Assembly: GCA_017643645.1 (NCBI GenBank) | Contig: JAEPNB010000006.1 | Coordinates: 144,431-208,430, forward strand | Origin: Balneola sp. | GTDB taxonomy: Bacteria; Bacteroidota; Rhodothermia; Balneolales; Balneolaceae | Reading direction: 5' to 3' | Length of the DNA stretch: 64,000 bases | Shown: one piece after another, positions 52,521 through 63,782 of the stretch | Numbering within the stretch: the stretch's first letter is position 1 | How the letters are laid out: every line of letters starts with the position of its first letter | The notes under the pieces: model-generated | What the model was told of the DNA's origin: nothing | Databases searched by the model: none | The model's input: only the letters and a program-made list of their open reading frames with translations | Position numbers and translations under genes: made by a program

Positions 52521-55500
52521 TTAAGCTTCTGCTTTCTCCTCATCGCTTCCGCCCAGAGTTTCAAATATCTCTGCAACTTCTGCATCACTTTCATCAACTT
52601 CCTCAGTAGGTCCAACGATAAGATCATTGTACTCACGAAGACCGGTTCCAGCCGGTACTTTGTGTCCAACAACTACGTTCTCTTTCAGTCCACGTAAGAA
52701 GTCTTTCTTAGCTTCAATAGAAGCCTGAGTAAGAACCTTCGTTGTTTCCTGGAAAGAAGCCGCTGATAACCAACTTTCAGTAGAAAGTGCAGCTCTCGTA
52801 ATACCCAATAGAATTGGTCGAGAAATTGCAGGTTCAGCTTCACGAGTTTGGATCTCTTCTTTGCCTTCTTTGATCAATTCGTTATTGATGTCTCTTACCT
52901 GACGACGATCAAGGATCTTTCCTTTCTTAAGTTCGCTGCCACCTTCTTCGGTTACAACAAACTTACCGATCAATTCATCATTTCTGGTATTAACTTCAAA
53001 ACGATCAACTTTATCGCCTTCAAGGAACATTGTATCGCCCGGATCAGTGATCTCAACTTTCTGCATCATCGTACTTACAATAACCTCGATGTGCTTATCA
53101 TTGATTTTTACACCCTGTAGACGGTAAACTTCCTGAATCTCATTTACTAAGTACGATTGTACAGCGTATGGCCCAAGAATGTTTAGAATGTCCTGTGCAG
53201 GAATTGTACCATCAGATAATGGTTGCCCTGCTTTCACAAAGTCATTGGTTTGTACAAGAATATGCTTGCTCAAAGAGATCAAGTACTTCTTCTCATCTGT
53301 ACCGTCTTTTGATTTAACAAATACTTCCTGAGAACCACGCTTACGACCTCCCATTTCAACAATACCATCAATCTCAGAAACTACTGCCGGCTCACTTGGA
53401 GAACGAGCTTCAAAAAGCTCAGTCACACGAGGAAGACCCGCTGTAATATCTTTAGATTTAGATGCTGCTCTAGGAATCTTAGCGATTACCTGACCTGCAG
53501 AAACTTTCTCTCCATTGTCAATAGCTACGTGAGTATCAACAGGAAGAGTACTTTCGCGAATCACATCTTTAGCACCTTTAACAACTAGTGTTGGTACAAG
53601 AGATCTGTCCTTGGAATCAGTAATAACTTTTTCACGGTGACCTGTTTGAGCATCAGTATCATCAGTGGATGTAACTCCATCGATAATATCTTTGTACTCA
53701 ACGGTACCATCAATTTCAGAGAAGATCAGAGCGTTGTATGGATCCCACTTACAGAGCTGAGCTCCTTTTGGAACCATATCGCCTTCTTCAACCATCATCT
53801 CGCTACCATAAGGAACGTTATAGCTGATAAGGACCTGACCTTCATCATTTACAATTTTCAATTCACCAGCACGGCTCAATACAATGCTATGCTCTTCTTC
53901 GCCATCATCATATTCTACAACACGAACATTTTCGAATTCAACTTTACCGTCGAATTTAGTTTTATGTTGTGAATCTGCCTCAAGACGAGAAGCCGTACCA
54001 CCAACGTGGAAAGTACGAAGTGTAAGCTGTGTACCAGGCTCACCAATTGATTGAGCAGCGATAACACCAACGGCCTCACCTTTCTCAACAACAGTTCCGC
54101 GAGCTAAGTCACGACCATAACATTTTGCACAAACACCACGGCCGGTTTCACATGTAAGTACCGAACGGATATCCACTTCTTCAATAGAAGTTTCTGCAAT
54201 TTTTTTAGCTACTCCTTCATCGATCATCTGATTTGCTTCGCAGATAAGATCATCTGTGATCGGATCATGAATATCATGCAGAGAGAAACGACCGATAATA
54301 CGATCTTCCAATCTTTCGATGATATCTTCATTATCCTTAAGAGCTGACATCTTGATACCACGAAGTGTACCACAGTCATCTTCAGTAATGATTACATCCT
54401 GAGAAACGTCAACAAGACGACGAGTTAAGTAACCTGCATCAGCAGTTTTAAGTGCGGTATCGGCAAGACCTTTACGAGCACCGTGAGTAGAGATAAAGTA
54501 CTCAAGTACCGAAAGTCCCTCTTTGAAAGAAGAAAGAATCGGATTCTCAATTACTTCGTTACCCTGCTGCATTGAACTCTTCTGAGGCTTAGCCATCAAA
54601 CCACGCATACCACCTAACTGACGGATCTGCTCTTTAGAACCACGGGCTCCGGAGTCAGCCATCATATATACCGGGTTGAAACCTTCGCGATCTTCTTGAA
54701 GAGCCGTGAATAGAGTTTCAGAAACTCGGTTAGTAGTACTTGTCCACTTATCAATTACCTGATTGTAGCGTTCATTATCTGTAATGAAACCCATTTCGTA
54801 ACGTCCTTGAATGTCAGTTACTTCGTCTTTGGCTCCATCAATCAATTTTGCTTTAGCATCCGGGATGATGATATCATCAAGGCTGAATGAAAGTCCACCA
54901 AGAGTAGCGTTTTCATAACCAAGTTTTTTCATTTCATCAAGGAATGCAGCACAACGTGACGTTCCAACGATAGAATGGATATCACCAATCAGAACTCTAA
55001 GCTCTTTTTTACCGAGAGTTTTGTTCATGAACCCGATTTCTTCAGGTACAATCTGATTGAAGATCACACGTCCTGTAGAGGTTTTAACAACTTCTTTTAC
55101 AGTTTCGCCATCTTCATTGATTACATCAACACGAACATTAATCTTTGCATGCAGATTGATCTGTCCCTGATCAAAAGCGACAAGAACTTCATCCATATCT
55201 GAGAAAGTCTTTCCTTCACCTTTCTTGCCGTTTGCAGGCTTAGTAAGGAAGTAAAGACCCAGGATCATATCCTGAGACGGAACTGCGATAGGTCCACCAC
55301 TTGCAGGACTCATAATATTATGAGAGCCAAGCATCAATACAGAAGCTTCAAGCACTGCATCGTGGCTAAGTGGTAAGTGAACCGCCATCTGGTCACCATC
55401 GAAATCGGCGTTGAATGCCGTACACGCTAGTGGGTGAAGACGAATCGCTTTTTCCTCGATAAGTACCGGCTGAAACGCTTGAATACCTAAACGGTGAAGC

Positions 55501-56822
55501 GTTGGAGCACGGTTAAGCATTACCGGGTGTCCATCAATTACATTTTCAAGAACTTCCCAAACCACAGCATCTCTACGGTCAACTACTTTCTTCGCACTCT
55601 TAACGGTTTTAACATAACCGCGTTCTATCAAGCGACGAATAATGAATGGTTTGTAAAGCTCGACTGCCATTTCTTTTGGAAGACCACACTCATGCATTTT
55701 GAGTTCAGGCCCTACCACAATTACAGAACGACCAGAATAATCAACACGCTTACCAAGAAGGTTTTGACGGAAACGACCGCTCTTACCTTTTAACATGTCG
55801 CTAAGAGATTTTAGCGGACGATTGTTATTTCTAACTGCGTTTGATTTTCTTGAGTTGTCATATAATGAATCAACCGCTTCCTGAAGCATACGCTTCTCGT
55901 TTCGAAGAATAACATCAGGAGCTTTAATGTCCATCAATCTCTTCAAACGGTTGTTTCTGATGATCACTCTTCTGTATAGATCGTTAAGATCAGAAGTAGC
56001 AAATCTACCACCTTCAAGAGGCACAAGAGGTCTTAACTCTGGTGGAATTACCGGAATTACACTCTGGCACATCCATTCTGGCTTGTTTTCTGTGTGCTCT
56101 GCAGCAGCACGGAAAGACTCAATAACCTGAAGGCGTTTTAGTTTCTTTTTCTTACGCATTTGTGAAGTCTCATGCTTCACTTCGTAGCGTAACTGGTAAG
56201 CTAATTCATCAAGATCAAGATCAGCAAGCATTGCAGCAAGTGCATCCGCTCCTTCCTTAACTATGAACTTGTCTTCATCATCGTTATCAAGTTCGTAATT
56301 ATCTTCCGGAAGCTGATCAAGAATATCGTATTTCTCTTCTTCAGAGATCATATCACCTTTAGCGTAACCCAAATCACGGGCAACACCAGGGTTGATGATC
56401 ACGAAAGTTTCGTAATAAACAATACGGTCCAAATTCTTAGAAGACATACCTAATAAGTATGCAATCTTGTTTGGCAAAGATTTGAAATACCAAATGTGTA
56501 CTACAGGAACGGTTAGGGTAATATGACCCATTCGCTCACGACGAACAGCTTTTCTTGTTACTTCAACACCGCAACGATCACAGATAATACCTTTGTAGCG
56601 AATACGCTTGTATTTACCACAATGGCATTCATAATCTTTAACCGGTCCAAAGATCTTTTCACAGAAAAGACCGTCCATCTCCGGCTTAAAGGTTCTGTAG
56701 TTTATCGTTTCTGGCGTTAAGACTTCACCGTGTGAACGTGACAAAATTGTCTCAGCCGAAGCAAGTGATACTCCAATGCTGTCAAAGTCGTTGGTAACTG
56801 TTAATGTTTTCGTTATTGGCAA
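52521..56822 (-). CDS. rpoC: DNA-directed RNA polymerase subunit beta'
   Basis: This 1433-residue catalytic subunit holds the active-site magnesium and the clamp. The N-terminal zinc ribbon is [23 protein letters not shown]; the catalytic loop is [12 protein letters not shown]; the second zinc site is [17 protein letters not shown]-terminal Asp/Glu-rich tail is present. The start is TTG, supported by a strong Shine-Dalgarno (GGAGG, 56830-56834) seven bases upstream. It follows rpoB by 31 bp. Length is in the normal range for the phylum. Confidence 0.98.
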   Translation of the reverse strand: MPITKTLTVTNDFDSIGVSLASAETILSRSHGEVLTPETINYRTFKPEMDGLFCEKIFGPVKDYECHCGKYKRIRYKGIICDRCGVEVTRKAVRRERMGHITLTVPVVHIWYFKSLPNKIAYLLGMSSKNLDRIVYYETFVIINPGVARDLGYAKGDMISEEEKYDILDQLPEDNYELDNDDEDKFIVKEGADALAAMLADLDLDELAYQLRYEVKHETSQMRKKKKLKRLQVIESFRAAAEHTENKPEWMCQSVIPVIPPELRPLVPLEGGRFATSDLNDLYRRVIIRNNRLKRLMDIKAPDVILRNEKRMLQEAVDSLYDNSRKSNAVRNNNRPLKSLSDMLKGKSGRFRQNLLGKRVDYSGRSVIVVGPELKMHECGLPKEMAVELYKPFIIRRLIERGYVKTVKSAKKVVDRRDAVVWEVLENVIDGHPVMLNRAPTLHRLGIQAFQPVLIEEKAIRLHPLACTAFNADFDGDQMAVHLPLSHDAVLEASVLMLGSHNIMSPASGGPIAVPSQDMILGLYFLTKPANGKKGEGKTFSDMDEVLVAFDQGQINLHAKINVRVDVINEDGETVKEVVKTSTGRVIFNQIVPEEIGFMNKTLGKKELRVLIGDIHSIVGTSRCAAFLDEMKKLGYENATLGGLSFSLDDIIIPDAKAKLIDGAKDEVTDIQGRYEMGFITDNERYNQVIDKWTSTTNRVSETLFTALQEDREGFNPVYMMADSGARGSKEQIRQLGGMRGLMAKPQKSSMQQGNEVIENPILSSFKEGLSVLEYFISTHGARKGLADTALKTADAGYLTRRLVDVSQDVIITEDDCGTLRGIKMSALKDNEDIIERLEDRIIGRFSLHDIHDPITDDLICEANQMIDEGVAKKIAETSIEEVDIRSVLTCETGRGVCAKCYGRDLARGTVVEKGEAVGVIAAQSIGEPGTQLTLRTFHVGGTASRLEADSQHKTKFDGKVEFENVRVVEYDDGEEEHSIVLSRAGELKIVNDEGQVLISYNVPYGSEMMVEEGDMVPKGAQLCKWDPYNALIFSEIDGTVEYKDIIDGVTSTDDTDAQTGHREKVITDSKDRSLVPTLVVKGAKDVIRESTLPVDTHVAIDNGEKVSAGQVIAKIPRAASKSKDITAGLPRVTELFEARSPSEPAVVSEIDGIVEMGGRKRGSQEVFVKSKDGTDEKKYLISLSKHILVQTNDFVKAGQPLSDGTIPAQDILNILGPYAVQSYLVNEIQEVYRLQGVKINDKHIEVIVSTMMQKVEITDPGDTMFLEGDKVDRFEVNTRNDELIGKFVVTEEGGSELKKGKILDRRQVRDINNELIKEGKEEIQTREAEPAISRPILLGITRAALSTESWLSAASFQETTKVLTQASIEAKKDFLRGLKENVVVGHKVPAGTGLREYNDLIVGPTEEVDESDAEVAEIFETLGGSDEEKAEA

Positions 56823-56829
56823 GGGTTTT

Positions 56830-56834
56830 CCTCC
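56830..56834 (-). promoter_or_regulatory. Ribosome binding site deciding the rpoC TTG start
   Basis: GGAGG on the minus strand lies 7 bases before TTG at 56822. No alternative ATG is nearby, so the site settles the TTG start. Confidence 0.88.
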
Positions 56835-56853
56835 ATTACTTTATTAACAGTGA

Positions 56854-59800
56854 TTATTGAATGTGTATTTCAAGTCCGAGACCCATAAGCTCTCGAAGTA
56901 ATACTTTAAATGATTCAGGCACGTCACCATCAGGAAGGTTTTCACCTTTTACAATAGCTTCATAAACTTTGGAACGTCCTTTTACGTCATCACTTTTTAC
57001 AGTGAGCATTTCCTTAAGGATACTTGAAGCACCATAAGCATACAGTGCCCAAACCTCCATCTCACCAAGTCGCTGACCACCAAACTGAGCTTTACCACCC
57101 AATGGCTGTTGCGTAATTAATGAGTATGGTCCGATTGAACGGGAGTGCATCTTATCCTGAACCAAGTGATTCAACTTGATCATATAGATGTAACCAACCG
57201 TTGTTTTCTGAGAAAAAGCTTCACCGGTACGACCGTCGTATAGATTTACACGACCATCTTCAGGTAATCCTGCTTCTTTTAATTTTCCTTTTACGTCATC
57301 CATGGTAGCTCCATCAAAGATCGGAGAAGCGAAAGTAACGCCAAGCTTTTTAGCTGCCCAACCCAGAATCGTTTCGTAGATCTGTCCAAGGTTCATACGA
57401 GAAGGCACACCAAGTGGGTTCAAACAGATGTCAACAGGAGTTCCATCAGCCATAAACGGCATGTCTTCCTGTGGTACGATCTTAGCAACAACACCTTTGT
57501 TACCGTGACGCCCGGCCATCTTATCACCTACCTGAAGCTTACGCTTCTTAGCAACGTAGATTTTAGCTTTTTGGATGATTCCAGGAGGTAGTTCGTCTCC
57601 TACTTGAATTGCAAACGTACGACGCTTAGCCTCACTGTCAATCTTACGACGAAGGTCACGATAGTTAGCAAACAGTAGTCTTACTTTTTCTACCAAGTCC
57701 TGATCGGTAGCCCAGTCAATATTCTCATTGATATTTACCGGATCTAATTCTTCAAATACTGATTTTTTATACTTCTCACCTTTAGGAATCAGCTCTACAT
57801 TACTGTAGTTCAATACTCCGGGAGAAGTTTTGTCTCTTAGAAGAGAGTACATTTTATCAGCCCATTGCTGATTTAGTTCTGCAAGTTTTTCAGCATGTCT
57901 TTCCTGCTCTTGCTCTACTCTTTTCTTCTCTTCCTTTCTTGAGATTAACTCATCACGCTTACGGCTGAAAAGCTTCGTATTGATAACTGTTCCTGAAACG
58001 CCCGGAGGAGTTTTCAGAGAAGCATCTTTTACATCACCGGCTTTATCACCGAAAATTGCGCGGAGAAGTTTTTCTTCCGGAGTTGGATCTGTTTCACCTT
58101 TTGGAGTGATCTTACCAACCAGGATATCACCCGGATTGATTTTCGCTCCAACTCGGATAATACCTTTTTCATTAAGGTTACGAGTCGCTTCTTCACTTAC
58201 GTTTGGAATCTCGCGAGTAAGCTCTTCTTCACCACGCTTAGTGTCACGAACTTGTTGTTCGAATTCTGTAATGTGGATAGAAGTGTAAATGTCATCCTGA
58301 ACAATGCGCTCACTAACTACGATCGCATCCTCAAAGTTGTAACCTCTCCATGGCATGAAAGCCACAAGTAAGTTACGTCCAAGAGCAAGTTCTCCACCGT
58401 CAGTTGAACAACCATCAGCAATAGCTTGGCCTTTCTTAACCTTATCGCCTACTTTTACAATAGCGCGCTGGTTAGTACAAGTGTCCTGGTTTGTTCTGGT
58501 GAACTTTTCCAGATCATATGTTTTAATACCACCATCAAAATAACAATGCTGATCCAGTTCATCTCTTTCGTACTTGATACGAATTTCAGTAGAACTAACA
58601 TATACCACTTCACCCTTTGCATCGGCAGTAATAATAGCACGTGAATCGCGAGCAGCTCTGTGCTCCAATCCTGTACCTACAACCGGTGCTTCTGGTCTTA
58701 ACAATGGAACTGCCTGACGTTGCATGTTCGAGCCCATCAAGGCACGGTTTGCATCATCATGCTCAATAAACGGAATCAATGCAGCTGCAAGAGATGTGAT
58801 CTGATTTGTAGCCACATCCATATATTCGATCTCTTCTGCTTTGGCAACTAGGTAGTTACCTTCACGCATTCTTGAGAAAACTGCATCATTAGCAAAAGTG
58901 TTATTTTCGTCTAATTCTGCATTAGCCTGAGCAATTACTGTCTCATCTTCCTGCTCTGCAGCTAAATACTCAACACTTTTAGAAACTTTTTTGTCCTTAA
59001 CTTTTCTGTAAGGTGTTTCAATAAATCCAAAATCATTTACTTTTGCATGAATACAAAGTGATGATATCAGACCAATGTTCGGACCTTCAGGAGTTTCAAT
59101 TGGACAAAGACGACCGTAGTGAGTGTAGTGAACATCACGAACCTCAAAACCGGCACGCTCACGAGTTAGACCACCTGGTCCAAGAGCAGACATACGACGC
59201 TTGTGTGTTAATTCTGCCAAAGGATTCGTTTGATCCATAAACTGTGAAAGCTGATTTGTACCAAAGAATGTGTTAATTACACTTGAAATGGTACGCGCGT
59301 TCACAAGATCCTGTGGAGTCAATTGCTCAGCATCACGAGAGTTCATTCTCTCTTTGATTGTTCTTGCCATTCTTGCAAGACCAATCGCAAATTGCTGTCC
59401 TAATTGCTCACCTACAGTTCTTACACGTCTGTTACTCAAATGATCAATATCATCAACCTGAGATTTCATATTCTTCAGACGAATAACTTCTCGGATGATA
59501 GCAACAATATCTTCTTTCAACAGATATTGGATTTCCTCATTTCCTTCTAATCGAAGTCGTTTGTTCAATCTGTAACGACCTACTTCACCAAGATCATACT
59601 TCTTATCACTGAAGAATAATCTTTCCAGAATAGAACGAGCTGTTTCAGGATCCGGCATTTCACCTGATCTGATTTGTTGATAAACTTCCCCTAGTGCAGA
59701 AGTTTCGTCCCAGGTTGGATCTTTACGAAGTGTGTTCATCATAACGGAACGCTCAGACTCTTCCGAAGAGATCTTCTGAACCAATACCATTTTCTGATCC

Positions 59801-60681
59801 ACTTCACCGAACATTCCGTAATCGTCTTCAGTCAACTCATGATCACGTTCGAAAATGATCTTACGGTTTAATGCTTCAGTTACTTCTCCTGTCTCATCAT
59901 CAACAACTTCTTCCATCTCTTCGACGATGATGTTCTGAGCAAGTCGCTTACCAACAAGGTTCTTTTTGAAATTTGCTTTAGTTCCAACTTTAACTTCTTC
60001 AGAAAGCTCGAAAAGACTTAACAAATCAAGATCGGTAGAATATCCAAGTGCACGCAATAATGTTGTTGCAGGGATCTTTTTCTTACGATCGATATAAGCC
60101 CAAAGTACATCTCTGATATCAGTTGTAAATTCAATCCATGATCCTTTAAAAGGGATTACACGAGCTGAATAGAGTTGAGTACCATTAGGGTGAACTGATT
60201 GACCAAAAAATACGCCCGGAGATCTGTGTAACTGAGAAACAATCACACGCTCTGCGCCATTTATGATAAAAGTACCACGGTTTGTCATCCATGGCAGATC
60301 ACCTAAAAATACTTCTTGCTCTATTGTTTCGCTGGCTTCGTCGCTATCATCAACAGATGAAAGGCGTAGCTTTGCTTTCAATGGAACTGAATAGGTTAAT
60401 CCACGATCCTGACATTCTTTGATAGTATATCTTGGAACATCAACATTGTAGTATAAAAATTCGAGTATATGAGTTTCCCGGGTATCCTGAATTGGAAAAT
60501 TTTCCAGAAATATTCGTTGTAGTCCTTGATTTACACGCTCATTTGGTGCAATATCAAGTTGAACGAATTTCTCGAATGATTCTAATTGGATATCCAGAAA
60601 ATCAGGATATTCTAAAACTTCTTTTGTTCGCCCAAAAGATTGGCGATCCGTATTTGGAATAGTTTGCATCTTCTTGCTCAA
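56854..60681 (-). CDS. rpoB: DNA-directed RNA polymerase subunit beta
   Basis: The 1275-residue second-largest subunit contains the rifampicin-binding region with FMDQTNPLAELTHKRRMSALGPGGL, the RLCPIETPEGPNIGLI segment, and the C-terminal KLNHLVQDKMHSRSIGPYS. The start is TTG at 60681 (MSKKMQTIP), favoured by an AGGAGAGG ribosome site at 60688-60695; ATG 60669 would begin MQTIP. It lies downstream of rplL with a 133-bp gap that holds two hairpins, as often seen in rplL-rpoB junctions. The rifampicin region has the usual residues (Gln, Asp, His, Arg, Ser), so no resistance change is evident by eye. Confidence 0.98.
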   Translation of the reverse strand: MSKKMQTIPNTDRQSFGRTKEVLEYPDFLDIQLESFEKFVQLDIAPNERVNQGLQRIFLENFPIQDTRETHILEFLYYNVDVPRYTIKECQDRGLTYSVPLKAKLRLSSVDDSDEASETIEQEVFLGDLPWMTNRGTFIINGAERVIVSQLHRSPGVFFGQSVHPNGTQLYSARVIPFKGSWIEFTTDIRDVLWAYIDRKKKIPATTLLRALGYSTDLDLLSLFELSEEVKVGTKANFKKNLVGKRLAQNIIVEEMEEVVDDETGEVTEALNRKIIFERDHELTEDDYGMFGEVDQKMVLVQKISSEESERSVMMNTLRKDPTWDETSALGEVYQQIRSGEMPDPETARSILERLFFSDKKYDLGEVGRYRLNKRLRLEGNEEIQYLLKEDIVAIIREVIRLKNMKSQVDDIDHLSNRRVRTVGEQLGQQFAIGLARMARTIKERMNSRDAEQLTPQDLVNARTISSVINTFFGTNQLSQFMDQTNPLAELTHKRRMSALGPGGLTRERAGFEVRDVHYTHYGRLCPIETPEGPNIGLISSLCIHAKVNDFGFIETPYRKVKDKKVSKSVEYLAAEQEDETVIAQANAELDENNTFANDAVFSRMREGNYLVAKAEEIEYMDVATNQITSLAAALIPFIEHDDANRALMGSNMQRQAVPLLRPEAPVVGTGLEHRAARDSRAIITADAKGEVVYVSSTEIRIKYERDELDQHCYFDGGIKTYDLEKFTRTNQDTCTNQRAIVKVGDKVKKGQAIADGCSTDGGELALGRNLLVAFMPWRGYNFEDAIVVSERIVQDDIYTSIHITEFEQQVRDTKRGEEELTREIPNVSEEATRNLNEKGIIRVGAKINPGDILVGKITPKGETDPTPEEKLLRAIFGDKAGDVKDASLKTPPGVSGTVINTKLFSRKRDELISRKEEKKRVEQEQERHAEKLAELNQQWADKMYSLLRDKTSPGVLNYSNVELIPKGEKYKKSVFEELDPVNINENIDWATDQDLVEKVRLLFANYRDLRRKIDSEAKRRTFAIQVGDELPPGIIQKAKIYVAKKRKLQVGDKMAGRHGNKGVVAKIVPQEDMPFMADGTPVDICLNPLGVPSRMNLGQIYETILGWAAKKLGVTFASPIFDGATMDDVKGKLKEAGLPEDGRVNLYDGRTGEAFSQKTTVGYIYMIKLNHLVQDKMHSRSIGPYSLITQQPLGGKAQFGGQRLGEMEVWALYAYGASSILKEMLTVKSDDVKGRSKVYEAIVKGENLPDGDVPESFKVLLRELMGLGLEIHIQ

Positions 60682-60687
60682 AAGGAA

Positions 60688-60695
60688 CCTCTCCT
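60688..60695 (-). promoter_or_regulatory. Ribosome binding site supporting the rpoB TTG start
   Basis: AGGAGAGG on the minus strand lies 6-9 bases before TTG 60681, a normal spacing; from ATG 60669 it would be about 18-21 bases away. Confidence 0.75.
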
Positions 60696-60723
60696 TTTTG
60701 TTGAAGGTAAATTAAACGGTAAA

Positions 60724-60744
60724 AACCCTATAAATAACAGGGTT
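60724..60744 (-). terminator. Candidate attenuator hairpin in the rplL-rpoB gap
   Basis: On the minus strand AACCCT/AGGGTT closes a 9-nt loop, followed by UUUUUACC. It may reduce read-through from the ribosomal genes into rpoB; inferred by analogy with E. coli, not tested here. Confidence 0.55.
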
Positions 60745-60762
60745 AAGTAATATAGACGCCAA

Positions 60763-60792
60763 TAGCCAATACCGTTTTCACGATATCGGCTA
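60763..60792 (-). promoter_or_regulatory. Stable stem-loop in the rplL-rpoB gap
   Basis: TAGCC plus ATA and CG pairs with CG, TAT and GGCTA to form a 12-bp stem, counting two wobble pairs, with a TGAAAA loop. Position suggests an mRNA processing site between rplL and rpoB, as known from E. coli. Confidence 0.5.
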
Positions 60793-60814
60793 CGTGCGAA
60801 TATTGTAAAAAAGC

Positions 60815-61192
60815 TTATTTAAGCTCTACTGTAGCTCCAGCTTCTTCAAGCTTAGCTTTGATCTCTTCAGCTTCTGCCTTAGCAATACCTTCTTTGATAG
60901 TGTTAGGCGCGCCATCAACAAGTTCTTTAGCTTCTTTAAGCCCAAGACCAGTGATTCCGCGAACTTCTTTGATCACAGCGATTTTCTTTCCACCAGCAGC
61001 TTCAAGAACAACATCAAACTCAGTTTGCTCTTCAGCACCAGCAGCGTCTCCGCCTCCGGCTGGTCCAGCAACAGCAACAGCTGCAGCTGCAGGTTTGATA
61101 TCGTATTCTTCTTCAAGAACTTTTGCTAGTTCGTTTGCTTCTTTGATAGTTAGGTTGACAAGCTCTTCAGCTAGTTTATTAACGTCAGCCAT
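60815..61192 (-). CDS. rplL: 50S ribosomal protein L7/L12
   Basis: This 125-residue stalk protein recruits and activates translational GTPases. The N-terminal dimer domain ([24 protein letters not shown]), the Ala/Gly-rich hinge and the C-terminal domain with [27 protein letters not shown] are canonical. It comes directly after rplJ and precedes the rpoBC gap with hairpins. A GGAG ribosome site lies 7-8 bases before the ATG. Ala-rich residues in the hinge are normal. Confidence 0.98.
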   Translation of the reverse strand: MADVNKLAEELVNLTIKEANELAKVLEEEYDIKPAAAAVAVAGPAGGGDAAGAEEQTEFDVVLEAAGGKKIAVIKEVRGITGLGLKEAKELVDGAPNTIKEGIAKAEAEEIKAKLEEAGATVELK

Positions 61193-61254
61193 TTTTATCT
61201 CCAGTTGTTTTTTAAAGTAAAATTTTTAATGTCTTGCGACATGTTGTATAAATA

Positions 61255-61776
61255 TTATTCTTCGCCTTTTTCGGCAATAGTTTTCACAGCACCAACAAGG
61301 TTTGAACCTTGTGCAGTAAGCGCACTTACTACGGTTTGTGCAGGTGACATCAACAGACCAAGTATATCGCCAATAACTTCGTTTTTAGACTTCATTGCGG
61401 CGAGAGCTTCTAATTTGTCAGCAGAATAGAATTCGCCATCTATAAAAGCGGCTTTAAATTCTGGTTTCTTCTTATCCTTAGTAAACTCTTTTAATACTTT
61501 AGCCGGTGCGGACAATTCATCTTCAACGAATGCAAATGCATTTTGCTCTACTAAAGAAGGAAGTACTTTATCGTAGCCTCCAACTTCCTGCATAGCAAGT
61601 TTCATTAACTTATTCTTGTAAACTTTGAAGAAGATATTTCCCTTGCGGAATTCTCCACGCAGTTCGTTAGCATCTGCCACAGACATACCGGTGTACTTAG
61701 TGATATAAACACCATTAGCACTATTAAGTTTTTCTGTGATTTCGTCTAAGACTGCTTTTTTTTCTGCAGTAGGCAT
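61255..61776 (-). CDS. rplJ: 50S ribosomal protein L10
   Basis: This 173-residue protein anchors the L7/L12 stalk to 23S rRNA. The N-terminal RNA-binding part (KKAVLDEITEKLNSANGVYITKYTGMSVADANELR) is typical, and the C-terminal helix for L12 dimers is present (VVSALTAQGSNLVGAVKTIAEKG). It lies 18 bp downstream of rplA and shares the operon with rplL. A GGAGGAAT site upstream supports the ATG. Confidence 0.97.
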   Translation of the reverse strand: MPTAEKKAVLDEITEKLNSANGVYITKYTGMSVADANELRGEFRKGNIFFKVYKNKLMKLAMQEVGGYDKVLPSLVEQNAFAFVEDELSAPAKVLKEFTKDKKKPEFKAAFIDGEFYSADKLEALAAMKSKNEVIGDILGLLMSPAQTVVSALTAQGSNLVGAVKTIAEKGEE

Positions 61777-61794
61777 AATTCTTAATTCCTCCTA

Positions 61795-62493
61795 TTATAG
61801 GGATGTAACTGCGGTTCTACTTATAGGTATGCTTGGCCCCATAGTACTACTCATGAAAACTGATTTCACGTATAGTCCTTTAGCGGATGCAGGTCTTAAG
61901 CGCATTACAGTTGAAAGAAATGCTTCAGCATTTTCTTTAATTGCAGTTGCGTCAAAACTTATTTTACCTACGGATGTATGTAGAATTCCGAATTTATCAA
62001 CACGAAAATCTATCTGTCCGGCTTTCACCGTTTTAACAGCGTCAGCTACATCCATAGTAACTGTTCCACTTTTTGGGTTTGGCATAAGCCCACGCGGTCC
62101 CAGGAATCTTCCCAGTTTACCGAGTTTTCCCATTGCATCAGGTGTAGCGATTATCACATCGATATCCGCCCAACCTTCTTCAATTTTTTTGATGTATTCG
62201 TCCATACCAACATGGTCGGCACCTGCTTCTCTGGCTTCATCTTGTTTTGCTTCGTTTACCAAAGCTAAAACTCGAACTTCTTTACCTGTACCATGAGGCA
62301 AGCTCACAGTTCCACGTACCATTTGATCGGCGTGTCGTGGATCAACACCTAAGCGGATATCAATATCCACCGAAGCATCGAAATTTCGGTTTGAAGTTTT
62401 TTTAACCAGATCACATGCTTCCTCCAGAGAATATTCAATCTCCGGATTAACTAATGCCACGGCTTGTTCGTATTTCTTTCCTTTTTTTGCCAT
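61795..62493 (-). CDS. rplA: 50S ribosomal protein L1
   Basis: This 232-residue L1-stalk protein binds 23S rRNA and, in bacteria, its own operon leader. The chosen ATG (62493) gives [10 protein letters not shown]; a GTG two codons upstream is possible. Hallmarks are [36 protein letters not shown] and [10 protein letters not shown], all well conserved. It follows rplK by 12 bp. Confidence 0.97.
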   Translation of the reverse strand: MAKKGKKYEQAVALVNPEIEYSLEEACDLVKKTSNRNFDASVDIDIRLGVDPRHADQMVRGTVSLPHGTGKEVRVLALVNEAKQDEAREAGADHVGMDEYIKKIEEGWADIDVIIATPDAMGKLGKLGRFLGPRGLMPNPKSGTVTMDVADAVKTVKAGQIDFRVDKFGILHTSVGKISFDATAIKENAEAFLSTVMRLRPASAKGLYVKSVFMSSTMGPSIPISRTAVTSL

Positions 62494-62505
62494 AATCACA
62501 ACTCC

Positions 62506-62937
62506 TTATTTATCGCGATTTACTCTTAGACCCATACTCCGAGCCGTTCCAGCAATCATTTCGGCACCAGCTTCAATGTCAAACGCATTTAAGTCTTCCA
62601 TTTTTTCTTGTGCTATATCTTTGCATTGGCTCCAGGTAACTGTTCCAACCTTTTTAAGGTTAGGTTCACCCGATCCGGACTTTATTTTCGCAGCTTTCTT
62701 AAGCAATACTGGCGCTGGCGGTGTCTTTGTTTTGAATGAAAAAGACTTGTCAGCGTATACAGTAATCTCAACTGGAATTACAGTTCCGGCTTTTTCCTGA
62801 GTCTTAGCATTAAAGGCTTTACAAAACTCCATAATGTTAATTCCAGCCTGACCGAGAGCCGGTCCAACTGGGGGCGCAGGGTTTGCCTGTCCACCAACGA
62901 TTTGGAGCTTCAGGATTCTTTCAACTTTTTTAGCCAT
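62506..62937 (-). CDS. rplK: 50S ribosomal protein L11
   Basis: This 143-residue protein of the GTPase-associated centre, which supports stringent signalling by RelA, is trimethylated in many bacteria. The N-terminal proline-rich segment [25 protein letters not shown] (thiostrepton site) is intact. The C-terminal RNA-binding domain ends with [11 protein letters not shown]. It lies between nusG (75-bp gap) and rplA. Confidence 0.98.
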   Translation of the reverse strand: MAKKVERILKLQIVGGQANPAPPVGPALGQAGINIMEFCKAFNAKTQEKAGTVIPVEITVYADKSFSFKTKTPPAPVLLKKAAKIKSGSGEPNLKKVGTVTWSQCKDIAQEKMEDLNAFDIEAGAEMIAGTARSMGLRVNRDK

Positions 62938-63012
62938 GGATTATCAGGATCCTAAATGATTAGTAACTTCTGTTTGGTTGCGTAATAGCTAGCATCAACT
63001 AGTTTCTTTAAT

Positions 63013-63570
63013 TTAAGTAGTGGATTCCACTTGGTTCACATCTACTTCTACGGGGGTTCGGCGTCCAAAAATGGAAACCATCACTCTCAGTTTTAACTTA
63101 TCGGTGTTAACCTCCTGCACGGTGCCATCAAAATCTTTGAATGGTCCGGAAATAACTTTTACGAGATCACCTTCACTAAATGGTATCTCAATATTTGCAT
63201 TCTCTTCTCCACCTTCTCTAACACGTCCAATAATTCTTTGGACTTCATGCTTTTTCAGTGGATGCGGTACTGTTTGCGTTTTTCCTACTTTCAAAAATCC
63301 TAAGCAGGATGGAGCACTTTGTACTAAATTGTTTACTTCTTCATCATAATGGGTGTTGAGCAGTATGTATCCCGGGAAAAAATTCTTTTCTCTTGTCTTC
63401 TTTTTTCCTCCACGGATCTCAACAATGGTTTCAGTTGGAACAAGCACTTCTTTCACCTTGTCCTCTAAACCTTGCTCTTCTATTTCACGCTCAAGAAAAT
63501 CTCTAACTTTATTTTCATGACTGGAGAAACAACGTACCACATACCAATCATGTACTAGTTCAACACTCAT
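63013..63570 (-). CDS. nusG: Transcription termination/antitermination protein NusG
   Basis: This 185-residue factor binds RNA polymerase and Rho and also connects polymerase to the ribosome. The N-terminal NGN domain has WYVVRCFSSHENKV and FPGYILLNTHYD; the KOW domain has EGDLVKVISGPFKDFDGTVQEV. It follows secE by 4 bp. Length is close to the E. coli protein. Confidence 0.97.
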   Translation of the reverse strand: MSVELVHDWYVVRCFSSHENKVRDFLEREIEEQGLEDKVKEVLVPTETIVEIRGGKKKTREKNFFPGYILLNTHYDEEVNNLVQSAPSCLGFLKVGKTQTVPHPLKKHEVQRIIGRVREGGEENANIEIPFSEGDLVKVISGPFKDFDGTVQEVNTDKLKLRVMVSIFGRRTPVEVDVNQVESTT

Positions 63571-63574
63571 GTTC

Positions 63575-63757
63575 TTAATTGTAAATGTATTCTAAAGCAG
63601 TACTGTATACCTGATCAACACCAAATATAAATACAGATAGAATTATCGAGAATACTACAACGATTACAGTACTGTCAATAAGTTCTTTCTGTGTAGGCCA
63701 TGCTACTTTCTTAAACTCACCTACAACACCGTCAAAAATTCCTGATAATTTAGCCAT
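63575..63757 (-). CDS. secE: Preprotein translocase subunit SecE
   Basis: This 60-residue single-helix form of SecE stabilises SecY in the Sec channel. The amphipathic FKKVAWPTQKELIDSTV is the hallmark and the C-terminal membrane helix is about 30-50. The short form is usual outside the enteric bacteria. It sits between tRNA-Trp and nusG as expected. Confidence 0.96.
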   Translation of the reverse strand: MAKLSGIFDGVVGEFKKVAWPTQKELIDSTVIVVVFSIILSVFIFGVDQVYSTALEYIYN

Positions 63758-63782
63758 TATGCTTATTCGTTTTATTTAATTG

